Below are positions 21,621-28,908 of a stretch of 64,000 nt of DNA, piece by piece (positions within the stretch are counted from its first letter, which is position 1; each line of letters starts with the position of its first letter). The notes below the pieces were generated by a model that did not search any database, had not been told where the DNA came from, and saw nothing but the letters and a program-made list of their open reading frames with translations. This DNA comes from Lichenicoccus sp965213775 (lineage in GTDB: Bacteria > Pseudomonadota > Alphaproteobacteria > Acetobacterales > Acetobacteraceae): assembly GCA_965213775.1 (NCBI GenBank), contig CBDCAC010000005.1, positions 372,001-436,000 of the forward strand. Reading direction: 5' to 3'. Both the position numbers and the translations under genes were made by a program.

Positions 21621-22718
21621 TTATGACAGACTCTGGGTCATCCCGCCCATGCTCTGCGTCATGCCGGACGGGCCTGCATCCTGCAGCGGGGCGCCGTCGC
21701 CGCGATCCGCCGTCTGGCCAAGCTTGAGGTCGGGCGGCGGCGGCCAGAACGCGCGGCCTATGCCGTCCTGGATCGCGCGCAGCTCGATCTGCACCCAGTC
21801 GAGAAATTCGTGCAGGCCGCGCAGGATGATCTGCTCGATCGTCTGGTCCTGCAGGGCGGCGCGCAGCTCTTCCAGCCGCTCCAGGATGGCGCCGCTGCGC
21901 CGCAGCCCGTAATCGGTGCGCAGCTGCCCCAGCGCCCAGTGCACCTGGCGCAGGGTCAGCGACAGCGAGCGCGGGAAGGCGTTGTTGAGCAGCAGGAAGC
22001 CGGCCACCGCACTCGGCTCCAGCCGACGCGGCATGTTGCGCTGGTAGGCGTGGTAGGCGGCGGCGGCGCGCAGCACCGCACTCCACTGGCTGACATCCAT
22101 CTCGGAGCCGATCCCGGCGTTGTTCGGCAGCAGCGTGTGGTACTTGATGTCGACGAGGCGGGTGATCTGGTCGGCACGCTCGAGATACTTGCCGATCATG
22201 TAGAAGCACCAGCCCTGGTCGCGGTAGAACGTGCCCTCGGTGATGCCGTAATGGGTCTGGCATTCCTGCTTCAGGCGCGAGCAGAGTGCGGAGAGCTGCG
22301 ACGGGCGGATGTCGTTCTCGCCCAGCCGCTGCACCCAGTTGTGGAAGATGTTGATGTGGGTCCACATCTCGGTGGAAATCAGCGGGCGCAGCGTGCGCGC
22401 ATTCTCCCGCGCCATGTGCAGGAGGCTCGCGATCGAGTTCGAGTTGGCGCGGTCGAGCAGGTAGAACAGCACCACGCTGGTCGCGTTTGCCCTGTCGTGC
22501 TGGGCGTAGAACTGCGCGTCGTCGGCGTTGATCTGCACCACCGACGACCAGCCGTCGTCGCCCTGTCCGGTGCGCACGAAGGTCTCGGTGACGTCCAATA
22601 CGCGGGCGAGGTTCTCGATCCGCTCCAGGTAGCGGGCGAGCCACACCGTGCTCTCGGCGTAGCGCGACAGCAGGTCGGACGAGCGTATGACGGCGATGTC
22701 GGGGTCCGGTGCGGTCAT
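21621..22718 (-). CDS. Alpha-E domain-containing protein
   Basis: A 365-residue, mostly helical protein. The family start SDLLSRYAESTVWLARYLER IENLARVLDV is the alpha-E domain signature, with HMARENARTLRPLISTEMW and FYMIGKYLERADQITRLVDI as the repeated helical elements. Alpha-E proteins are nearly always encoded beside a circularly permuted ATP-grasp protein, as here, and are predicted to work with it in making a peptide-like bond. The start ATG overlaps the stop of the ATP-grasp gene (ATGA), so the two are coupled. The C-terminal tail has MTQSMGGMTQSL repeats. Confidence 0.88.
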   Translation of the reverse strand: MTAPDPDIAVIRSSDLLSRYAESTVWLARYLERIENLARVLDVTETFVRTGQGDDGWSSVVQINADDAQFYAQHDRANATSVVLFYLLDRANSNSIASLLHMARENARTLRPLISTEMWTHINIFHNWVQRLGENDIRPSQLSALCSRLKQECQTHYGITEGTFYRDQGWCFYMIGKYLERADQITRLVDIKYHTLLPNNAGIGSEMDVSQWSAVLRAAAAYHAYQRNMPRRLEPSAVAGFLLLNNAFPRSLSLTLRQVHWALGQLRTDYGLRRSGAILERLEELRAALQDQTIEQIILRGLHEFLDWVQIELRAIQDGIGRAFWPPPPDLKLGQTADRGDGAPLQDAGPSGMTQSMGGMTQSLS

Positions 22719-24169
22719 TCGAGCACCCAGGTATCCTTCGAGCCGCCGCCCTGCGAGGAGTTCACCACCAGCGAGCCGCGCCGCAGCGCCACCCGCGACA
22801 GCCCACCCGGCAGCACCCATGTCGAACGGCCGGTCACCGCGAACGGCCGCAGATCGACATGGCGCGCCTCGATCCCGCTCTCGCACAGGGTCGGGGCGGT
22901 GGAGAGGCGGATGACCGGCTGGCTGATGTAGTTCGCGGGGTCGGCGAGCAGCTTGGCGCGGAACTCCTCGAGCTCGTGGCTGGCCGCGTGCGGGCCGATG
23001 ATCAGGCCGTAGCCGCCAGACTCGCCGACCGGCTTGACCACCAGCTCGGCGAGGTGGTCGAGCGTATACTGCAGCCCGTCCGGCTCGGCGCAGATATGCG
23101 TCTCGACATTGTGCAGGATCGGCTCCTCGGAGAGGTAGTAGCGGATGATGCGCGGCATGTAGGCGTAGATCGCCTTGTCGTCGGCGACACCGGTGCCGAC
23201 CGCATTGGCGATGGTGACGTGGCCGGCGCGCCAGGCATCTATCAGCCCGCGCACCCCGAGCTGGCTGTCGGCGCGGAACACGTCTGGGTCGAGGAAGTCG
23301 TCGTTCAGGCGCCGGTAGATGGCGTGCACCGCGCGCAGGCCGGCGATCGTGCGCATGTAGACGCGCCGGTTCTCGACAATCAGGTCGCGCCCCTCGACCA
23401 GCGGCACGCCCATCTCGCGGGCCAGGAACACGTGCTCGAAATAGGCCGCGTTGTAGATGCCGGGCGAGAGCAGCACCACCTGCGGATCGCCGACGCAGGC
23501 GGGCGACGCCTCCGCCAGCGCCTGCTGCAGCCGGGCGCCGTATTCGTCGACCGTGCGCAGCCGGATCCCGCTCGCGAGATCGGGCAGCACGCGCAGCATC
23601 ATGTGCCGGTTCTCGATCACGTAGGAGACGCCCGAGGGGGTGCGGGCGTTGTCCTCCAGCACCAGGAAGCGCCCCTCCTGGTCGCGCACGATGTCGGTGC
23701 CGTTGACGTGCACGTAGACGCCGAGCGGCACGTCCAGACCCATCATCTCGTGGCGGAAATTGCTGTTGCCGAGCACCAGCGCGCGCGGAATGACGCCGTC
23801 GGCGAGGATCTTCTGGTGGTGGTAGATGTCCCACAGGAAGGCGTTGATCGCGGTCACCCGCTGGCGCACGCCGCGCTCGATGACGTCCCACTCGCCCGAG
23901 GTGATCACGCGCGGGATCAGGTCGAACGGCAGGATGCGGTCGATGGCGTCGCGGTCGGAGTAGACCGTGAAGGTGATGCCGAGGTTGTACAGCTCGGCCT
24001 CGGCGACCGCGGCGCGGCGTCGCAGCTCCACGAGCTCGATGCGGTCGAGACGGTCGCGTATTACGGCGAGATCGCGATGATGCGGGTCGAGCCCGTTCAT
24101 CAGCTCGCAGAAGAAGCGCGCCTCGTAGTCGCGCAGCAGCCCGCCCGGCTGGCCGGCCCAGGCGGTCAT
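22715..24169 (-). CDS. Circularly permuted type 2 ATP-grasp protein
   Basis: A 484-residue protein of the circularly permuted ATP-grasp type. Typical segments are ERGVRQRVTAINAFLWDIYH, VHVNGTDIVRDQEGRFLVLEDNARTPSG (ATP-site strand with ExN), VLLSPGIYNAAYFEHVFLAREMGV, and VVKPVGESGGYGLIIGPHA (glycine-rich loop). The family is predicted to form amide bonds, possibly on peptides. A frame of 534 residues is open further upstream, but the first about 50 residues are unlike the family, so ATG 24169 (MTAWAGQPGG) is preferred. The transglutaminase often found in this gene set is absent from this neighbourhood. Confidence 0.88.
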   Translation of the reverse strand: MTAWAGQPGGLLRDYEARFFCELMNGLDPHHRDLAVIRDRLDRIELVELRRRAAVAEAELYNLGITFTVYSDRDAIDRILPFDLIPRVITSGEWDVIERGVRQRVTAINAFLWDIYHHQKILADGVIPRALVLGNSNFRHEMMGLDVPLGVYVHVNGTDIVRDQEGRFLVLEDNARTPSGVSYVIENRHMMLRVLPDLASGIRLRTVDEYGARLQQALAEASPACVGDPQVVLLSPGIYNAAYFEHVFLAREMGVPLVEGRDLIVENRRVYMRTIAGLRAVHAIYRRLNDDFLDPDVFRADSQLGVRGLIDAWRAGHVTIANAVGTGVADDKAIYAYMPRIIRYYLSEEPILHNVETHICAEPDGLQYTLDHLAELVVKPVGESGGYGLIIGPHAASHELEEFRAKLLADPANYISQPVIRLSTAPTLCESGIEARHVDLRPFAVTGRSTWVLPGGLSRVALRRGSLVVNSSQGGGSKDTWVLE

Positions 24170-24345
24170 GCGGCGCCGCGTCCGGGAGGCCGATAGGCGC
24201 GCGTTCCGCCGGTCAGGCGCGAGGGAGCCATTCCATCCACCTGCGTTGGGTCGGCTGCTAGCGAAGCAAGAAACGGCTTGTCCGCCAAGCCTGAACTGAG
24301 CGCGCTTTGCCAGCGCCACGGCCGGGCATTATGAAGGGCTGCCCT

Positions 24346-24432
24346 GGATGGGTGGCCGAGTGGTTTAAGGCAGCGGTCTTGAAAACCGCCGTAGGTGAAA
24401 GCCTACCGTGGGTTCGAATCCCACCCCATCCG
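24346..24432 (+). tRNA. tRNA-Ser (anticodon UGA)
   Basis: An 87-base class II tRNA. The acceptor stem is GGATGGG with CCCATCC, the anticodon stem GCGGT/ACCGC closes the loop CTTGAAA with anticodon TGA, and the long variable arm GTAGGTGAAAGCCTAC is typical of tRNA-Ser. The T arm contains GTTCGAATC. The 3' CCA is not encoded. Confidence 0.95.
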
Positions 24433-24462
24433 AGCCGGGCCTGCCTTCGCCCTGCCAGGGCC

Positions 24463-24642
24463 TCAGCAGCCGCCGCCGGCGACGCCGCTCATTGCGCCCT
24501 GCGTGCTGCCGCCCGCCACGTTGGCCAGAGGGTTGCCGCCGGAGGTGCTGCCATGACAGCCGGTCGGCGTATCGGCGCCGCCGGCACAGGCGGCGAGGCA
24601 CGAGGCGGCCGCGAGCAAGACCGCGAGGAGGAGATGCTTCAC
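24463..24642 (-). CDS. Small lipoprotein
   Basis: A 59-residue protein with a lipoprotein signal sequence: MKHLLLAVLLAAASCLAAC, with the lipobox LAAC giving lipid attachment at Cys19. The short mature part is Gly/Ser/Thr-rich and ends GGGC. The start is GTG at 24642, preceded by AAGGGA at a good distance. The function is unknown. Confidence 0.65.
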   Translation of the reverse strand: MKHLLLAVLLAAASCLAACAGGADTPTGCHGSTSGGNPLANVAGGSTQGAMSGVAGGGC

Positions 24643-24703
24643 CTGGTTTCCCTTCGATCGATGCCGCCCGCCGCCGCGGCCGCTCGGACCATGTCGCGAC
24701 GCT

Positions 24704-25222
24704 TCAGAAGATCTTGCTGAGCAGGTCCTCGCCGAGCCCGAAGCCCGCGCCCATCTCGATGGCACGGCCGAACCCGGAATTGAGGAAGCCGCCCAGCATC
24801 CCGCCGCCCAGCATCCCGCCGCCTGGCATCCCGCCGCCTGGCATCCCGCCGCCTGGCATCCCGCCGCCCGGCATCCCGCCGCCCGGCTGCGGATAGCCCG
24901 GCTGCGGCGGGTAGGTGGGCTGCGGCTGATAGCCGGAGGGCTGTCCCCACGCCGCCTGCTGCGGCGCCGCGGGAGCCTGCGCCACCTGGGCCGCGTTGGC
25001 GACGAAGCCGTGCAGCGCCTGCAGCAGGTTGGAAACCTGGTCCTGCTCGGAGCGGAACGCCAGCGCCAGCTCGCGCAGGTCGAGCAGCCACTCGCGCGCC
25101 TGCTGGTCGCCGGCCTGCGCGGCCGTCTGCAGCTTGCCTCCGAGCACCTGCAGCGCCTGCGCGGTCTGCTGCGACTGCCCCTGCAGCTGCGCGTATTGCT
25201 GGTCGATGGTCTGCACGTCCAT
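24704..25222 (-). CDS. Protein with Pro/Gly-rich GGGMP repeats, unknown function
   Basis: A 172-residue protein. Residues 1-90 are helical and Gln-rich (DQQYAQLQGQSQQTAQALQV, DLRELALAFRSEQDQVSNLL), probably a coiled coil. Then comes a Pro/Gln/Tyr-rich linker and a run of GGGMP/GGGML units (see the tandem repeat entry), ending in a conserved-looking tail GFGRAIEMGAGFGLGEDLLSKIF. Proteins with such GMGG/GGGMP stretches and an amphipathic tail occur in the DUF1178/TerB-like grab bag of envelope proteins, but I do not recognise this family. ATG 25222 (MDVQTIDQQ) is preferred over an upstream frame extension. Confidence 0.65.
   Translation of the reverse strand: MDVQTIDQQYAQLQGQSQQTAQALQVLGGKLQTAAQAGDQQAREWLLDLRELALAFRSEQDQVSNLLQALHGFVANAAQVAQAPAAPQQAAWGQPSGYQPQPTYPPQPGYPQPGGGMPGGGMPGGGMPGGGMPGGGMLGGGMLGGFLNSGFGRAIEMGAGFGLGEDLLSKIF
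24790..24891 (-). repeat. 15-bp tandem repeat inside the GGGMP protein gene
   Basis: About six to seven near-identical 15-base units (CCGCCGCCTGGCATC on the + strand) that code for GGGMP or GGGML. The unit length keeps the reading frame, so copy number could change by slippage without disrupting the gene. Confidence 0.85.
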
Positions 25223-25338
25223 GGTCGGCTCCGGCACTTGGGTGCGATCCGAGGTGACGCCCGGTACGCGGTGGCTCGCGGGATCAGTATCCCCGCTCCG
25301 GATCCGGATCAATCACCGTCCGTGCCGGCAGGCCGGCA

Positions 25339-25593
25339 TCACCATCGCCGCACGTTGCGCTCGCGGTTCCAGGCATAGAGCAGCCCGATCACGACCAGGG
25401 CAAGGAGCACGATCTCGCCCAGGCTGAGGTGCCTCAATATCCGGAAGATCGCGCCGTAGATCAGGCCGTGGATAACCGACGACACCACCATGTGGGTGAT
25501 CCAGGAGCCGCCGCCGTAGCCGTGATGCAGGCCGAAGCCGGGATGGTAGCCGTAGGCATGGTGCATCCAGGCCACGGGTTCGGACCGGATCAC
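25339..25593 (-). CDS. Small membrane protein, unknown function
   Basis: An 84-residue protein. The first half is His/Tyr/Gly-rich (HHAYGYHPGFGLHHGYGGG). The second half has two hydrophobic segments, VVSSVIHGLIYGAIFRIL and EIVLLALVVIGLLYAW, ending with a basic tail RERNVRRW. The start is GTG with a GGAGG upstream. No family is recognised. It is probably an inner-membrane protein with a His-rich N-terminus that might bind metal. Confidence 0.6.
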   Translation of the reverse strand: MIRSEPVAWMHHAYGYHPGFGLHHGYGGGSWITHMVVSSVIHGLIYGAIFRILRHLSLGEIVLLALVVIGLLYAWNRERNVRRW

Positions 25594-25630
25594 GCACCCG
25601 CCTCCGGCGCCGACGGAATGCGGCGCGCGA

Positions 25631-26020
25631 TCATCGCGGCCCCGGCGCGCGTCGTGGCAGGGCCAGCAGCGTGGCCGCGACGCAGCCGGGGAGCAGGATC
25701 CCCCTCACCGTCGGGCCGCCGAGACACGCCGCGACCACCCACAGCAGTACCACCCAACACCACGACCCTCCAGCCCCGCGACGCAGCCATGTTATCATCA
25801 ACCCGGCCAGGCAGGGCAGGGAGCGCGTCAGCGAATCCAGCGCCACCCGACGCGGATGGAAGGCGATCATCTGCAGCCGCGGCAGGCCGCGCGCGGGGCT
25901 CGGCAAGAAGCCGCCCAGCCAGTCGAGCAGCCAGCCGACCAGGACCAGCATCCCGTGGGTCACGGCATCGAACAGCACCATCAGCAGCACCAGGACCAGC
26001 GGCAGCAGCAGCAACGCCAA
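25631..26020 (-). CDS. Hydrophobic membrane protein, unknown function
   Basis: A 129-residue frame rich in hydrophobic segments: LLLLPLVLVLLMVLFDAV, VLVGWLLDWLGGFL, WCWVVLLWVVAACLGG and PGCVAATLLALP. The only start in frame is TTG at 26020. The open frame continues upstream without ATG/GTG/TTG (reading RSIRWLRGLGLVLALCSGIA, also a likely helix), so the true start may be atypical or the 5' end may be damaged. The membrane-protein pattern makes a real or recently real gene likely. Confidence 0.45.
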   Translation of the reverse strand: MALLLLPLVLVLLMVLFDAVTHGMLVLVGWLLDWLGGFLPSPARGLPRLQMIAFHPRRVALDSLTRSLPCLAGLMITWLRRGAGGSWCWVVLLWVVAACLGGPTVRGILLPGCVAATLLALPRRAPGPR

Positions 26021-26141
26021 TGCCGCGATGCCCGAGCACAGCGCCAGGACGAGGCCGAGGCCGCGCAGCCACCTGATCGACCGGACCGAGCCCGCGGAGC
26101 CCCTGGCGATGCAGCTCCGCGGGTCGTTCGACGAGGCGTCC

Positions 26142-26345
26142 TCAGGTGGCGGAGTGCTTATGCGCCTCCGCGCTGTGGTCGTGCGCCTTCTCGCTGTGCC
26201 GGTGCGCCGCGACGGCGTGCTTGCGGGCCGCCTCGTGATTGCCGTGGCTATGTTCGAACGCGGCGGCGTGATGGTGATGCGTGGCCGCGGAATGATGTGC
26301 CGCCGCGGAGAGATGCCGCTCGTGCGCGGGATGCTCGGTCGCCAT
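26142..26345 (-). CDS. Histidine- and alanine-rich small protein
   Basis: A 67-residue protein made almost entirely of Ala, His, Glu and Ser in a repeating helical pattern (HHHHAAAFEHSHGNHEAARK, then HAVAAHRHSEKAHDHSAEAH). Such AAxHH proteins are widespread in soil and plant-associated proteobacteria and are of unknown role. Metal binding is a reasonable guess. AAGGAG lies just upstream of the ATG at 26345, which supports this start over a longer frame. Confidence 0.65.
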   Translation of the reverse strand: MATEHPAHERHLSAAAHHSAATHHHHAAAFEHSHGNHEAARKHAVAAHRHSEKAHDHSAEAHKHSAT

Positions 26346-26490
26346 GATCCTGGAACTCCTTGCCCTGTCGGTTGCGTGGGTGACGCCGTCGGTCACCGGG
26401 GAGTAGCAGATACCCGGCCGGGTGCGGCGCCGTCATGATGTTTTTGAGACGCAGCCCTGAGGCATGCGCGAACGGCCTCAAAGACTGACG

Positions 26491-26625
26491 GTTGGGAGGC
26501 AAGGCTGGGCTCCGCCCAGACCCGCCAAAGGCCTCGGCCTTTGGAAACCGTCTTGAGATAATGGATTCTCAAGGCTTCGCCTTGAGCGGGTCCAGGGCAG
26601 AGCCCTGGCGCTTGGCTCACATTCG
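26491..26625. repeat. Dispersed palindromic repeat, copy 4
   Basis: Inverted relative to copy 2: GGCAAGGCTGGGCTCCGCCCAG, then CCAAAGGCCTCGGCCTTTGG, and finally GGTCCAGGGCAGAGCCCTGG. It fills most of the gap 26346-26746 between the His-rich protein and the DUF2934 gene. The last about 120 bases of that gap are AT-richer (TGTTGATATTAACACGCTGTTAAC) and probably hold the promoter of the next gene. Confidence 0.75.
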
Positions 26626-26746
26626 AAGACTGTTGATATTAACACGCTGTTAACGAGATCGGAGCATTGTCTGCCGGCGATGCCGATCCCTGCCGGCATC
26701 GAGGCGACGCCGCCGGATCAGGCAGGATCAAGCGGGGAACAGCGCC

Positions 26747-27124
26747 ATGAAAGAATCTCTGGTAGACGTCCTGAACCAGCGGGACACCGTCCTGCATGTG
26801 CTCCCCATCGCCCTGGAGGGCCGGCAGGCCGAGCTGGACGAGGCGGCATGCGTGCGGCAGGCGCTGAACGCCGCGGCGGAGCTTCGCCTGGTGCCCGACG
26901 CCGACGCGCACGGCCTGCATGCCCGCCTCCATGTCGAGCGTGGCGGCCAGTTGGCGCCGGTCGGCGACGTGCTGCGGGTCAGGATGGAGGCGCAGCGGCG
27001 GGCGGAGGAGCATATCCGCGCGCGCGCCTACTTCCTGTGGGAGCGGGACGGCCGTCCCGAGGTCGGCGGCGAGGAATACTGGTTCCGGGCCTGCGCCATC
27101 GAGGGCTGGAGCAGCGCCAACTGA
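26747..27124 (+). CDS. DUF2934-containing protein
   Basis: A 125-residue protein. The C-terminal about 40 residues, EEHIRARAYFLWERDGRPEV followed by GGEEYWFRA, match the DUF2934 motif, common in alphaproteobacterial small proteins. The N-terminal about 80 residues are not recognised. No signal peptide or membrane segment is seen. The start ATG has GGGGAACAGCGCC before it. The function is unknown. Confidence 0.75.
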   Translation: MKESLVDVLNQRDTVLHVLPIALEGRQAELDEAACVRQALNAAAELRLVPDADAHGLHARLHVERGGQLAPVGDVLRVRMEAQRRAEEHIRARAYFLWERDGRPEVGGEEYWFRACAIEGWSSAN

Positions 27125-27214
27125 TCGCGGCTGCGCGTTGAAAGCCCGTTAAAGCCGAGGTCGCGGGCGCCGCGAGGCTGGCGCTTCGACCTTCGTTCAC
27201 GTTACGTTCCGACG

Positions 27215-27472
27215 ATGACCCAGTCCCGCGACCGGCTGCCAGTTCTGCGCGCCCTAAAGACCGTCCCGCCGGGCGGCGTCTGGATGGCCAAGTGCCGCTG
27301 CGGCCATCTCGCGCCGCTGCCGGTGGCCAGCCTGATCAAGAAGCACGGCGAAGCTTCGCCGCTCGACCGCGCGCTGTCCCGGGTGCGCTGCACCCTGTGC
27401 GGCCACAGCGGCACCGCCGAAGCCAAGCTGCTTCGGCTGTGCGAGCCGGGATGCGGCCGGCACCGCGGGTGA
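27215..27472 (+). CDS. Small zinc-ribbon-like protein
   Basis: An 85-residue basic protein with CRCGH near residue 27 and CTLCGHSG near residue 59, a spacing that could form a zinc ribbon, plus CEPGC close to the end. No known family is recognised. Its stop is immediately before the end of the convergent SDR gene. Confidence 0.6.
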   Translation: MTQSRDRLPVLRALKTVPPGGVWMAKCRCGHLAPLPVASLIKKHGEASPLDRALSRVRCTLCGHSGTAEAKLLRLCEPGCGRHRG

Positions 27473-28330
27473 TCAGGCGTCCTGGAATTCGGGATAGTCG
27501 GCGCCGAGCGTGGTCTTCTCCCAGGCGTCGAAATCCCGCTTCAGCGTCTCCAGCTTGCCGCGCGCCATGCCCAGCGCCGGCTTGCCGAGCAGCAGGCGCA
27601 GCGGCGGCTGGTCGGACTGCACCGCCGCGATGATCGCCTCCGCCCCGCGCCCCGGATCGCCCGGCTGCTTGCCGCTGCGCCCCTCGGTCTGGCTGCGGCG
27701 CGCGCCGGCGGTCGGCTCGTAGTCGTCGATCCGGATCGTGGACTGCTTGATCGAGCGGCCGGCCCAGTCGGTGCGGAACGGGCCCGGCTCCACCACCGTC
27801 ACCTTGATGCCGAGCGGCGCCACCTCCTGGGCGAGCGACTCCGACAGCCCTTCCACCGCATACTTGGTGGCGTGGTAGAAGCCGGTCGCCGGGAAGCTGA
27901 CCAGGCCGCCGATCGAAGAGATGTTGACGATGTGGCCGCGTCGGCGCGCCCGCATGCCCGGCAGCACCGCCTGGGTGGCCGCGATCAGGCCGAACAGGTT
28001 GGTCTCGAACATGGCGCGTATCTCCGCGTCCTCGCCCTCCTCGATCGCGGCCAGGTAGCCGTAGCCGGCATTGTTGACCAGCACGTCGATGGCGCCGAAC
28101 TTCGCCTCCGCCTGAGCCACCACCGCGTCGACCTGGGCGCGTTGGTCGACGTCCAGCGCCAGCGCCAGCGCACGCTCCTCATGGTCCTGCACCAGGTCGG
28201 CGACCTTGCCCACGTCGCGCGCGGTCACCACCGCCCGCCAGCCGCGCGCCAGCACCAGGGCCGCCAGCTCGCGCCCGAACCCGGTCGAGCATCCGGTGAT
28301 CAGCCAAACCGGCGATGAGGTTTCAGCCAT
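27473..28330 (-). CDS. Classical short-chain dehydrogenase/reductase
   Basis: A 285-residue classical SDR. VWLITGCSTGFGRELAALVL is the NAD(P)-binding TGxxxGxG motif, VLVNNAGYG the NNAG motif, NISSIGG the catalytic Ser region, and YHATKYAVEG the YxxxK pair. The GCSTGFGR variant is typical of the oxidoreductase group that covers retinol/17-beta-HSD-like proteins annotated only as SDR. The start ATG at 28330 follows a GACAGGAG Shine-Dalgarno. The substrate is not known. It lies beside a decayed ABC binding-protein gene. Confidence 0.88.
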   Translation of the reverse strand: MAETSSPVWLITGCSTGFGRELAALVLARGWRAVVTARDVGKVADLVQDHEERALALALDVDQRAQVDAVVAQAEAKFGAIDVLVNNAGYGYLAAIEEGEDAEIRAMFETNLFGLIAATQAVLPGMRARRRGHIVNISSIGGLVSFPATGFYHATKYAVEGLSESLAQEVAPLGIKVTVVEPGPFRTDWAGRSIKQSTIRIDDYEPTAGARRSQTEGRSGKQPGDPGRGAEAIIAAVQSDQPPLRLLLGKPALGMARGKLETLKRDFDAWEKTTLGADYPEFQDA

Positions 28331-28350
28331 GTCGCGAACTCCTGTCGGCC

Positions 28351-28890
28351 TCACGCCCTCAAGGCGCACGGCATCTCCCCCCGACAACGCCGACGCCGCC
28401 GATCCGGTTCGTGTCGGCAGGCGTGCGCCTCCGCGAGACCGAGGCCGTGCTGCTGCGGCATCCTGAGCGGCAAATCGTGCGACGTGACGGCGCGTATGGA
28501 GCCGACCCGCTTGCCCTTCAGGTCGGCGACCGTGCGGGCGGCGGAGCGGTTCGGGCGATCGCCGCCTGGTTCGTGGTCGGGCTGCACGACCGCCATCACC
28601 CGCAGCCGCCCCCGTGCGGCGGCGGCGAACACCGGCGGGATCTCGCGCCAGCCGCCGAGGTCGAGCCCCCCCCATCGATCGCCTGCGCGATCAGGTCGCC
28701 GGCGCTGAACCCGTGGAACTCGACCTGGTAGGGAGACCGGTCCTGACCGGTGGCGGGCAGGACGGTCGCGTCGAGGCTGCGATGCACCCCGACGCGCGGC
28801 CTGACGCCGGAAAGCTCGGCGGCGCGTGCGGCATCGCCGGCGCCGGTCCCGAGTGCGGCCGCGGCATCCAGGCCGTTCGCGCGCCGCCTG
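28351..28890 (-). pseudogene. Frameshifted ABC substrate-binding protein (sulfonate/nitrate type)
   Basis: Two overlapping reverse frames each resemble part of an SsuA/TauA-like binding protein. The first reads VRPRVGVHRSLDATVLPATG then SPYQVEFHGFSAGDLIAQAI. After an 8-base C run (28666-28673) the match switches frame and continues as LDLGGWREIPPVFAAAARG, RVMAVVQPD and TVADLKGKRVGSIRAVTSHD. The remaining C-terminal two-thirds of the protein is absent, and the 5' end runs into the acyl-CoA dehydrogenase gene. This is a decayed fragment of roughly 180 residues. Confidence 0.75.
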
Positions 28891-28908
28891 CGAGGACCGG
28901 CATCGCCC

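Noticed and set aside
24790..24891. CRISPR-like array
   Set aside because: Units are contiguous 15-mers without spacers and lie inside a coding frame.
25590..26072. 160-residue reverse frame overlapping the hydrophobic membrane protein
   Set aside because: Arg/Ala/Gly-rich shadow frame; the hydrophobic frame at 25631-26020 has far better protein character.
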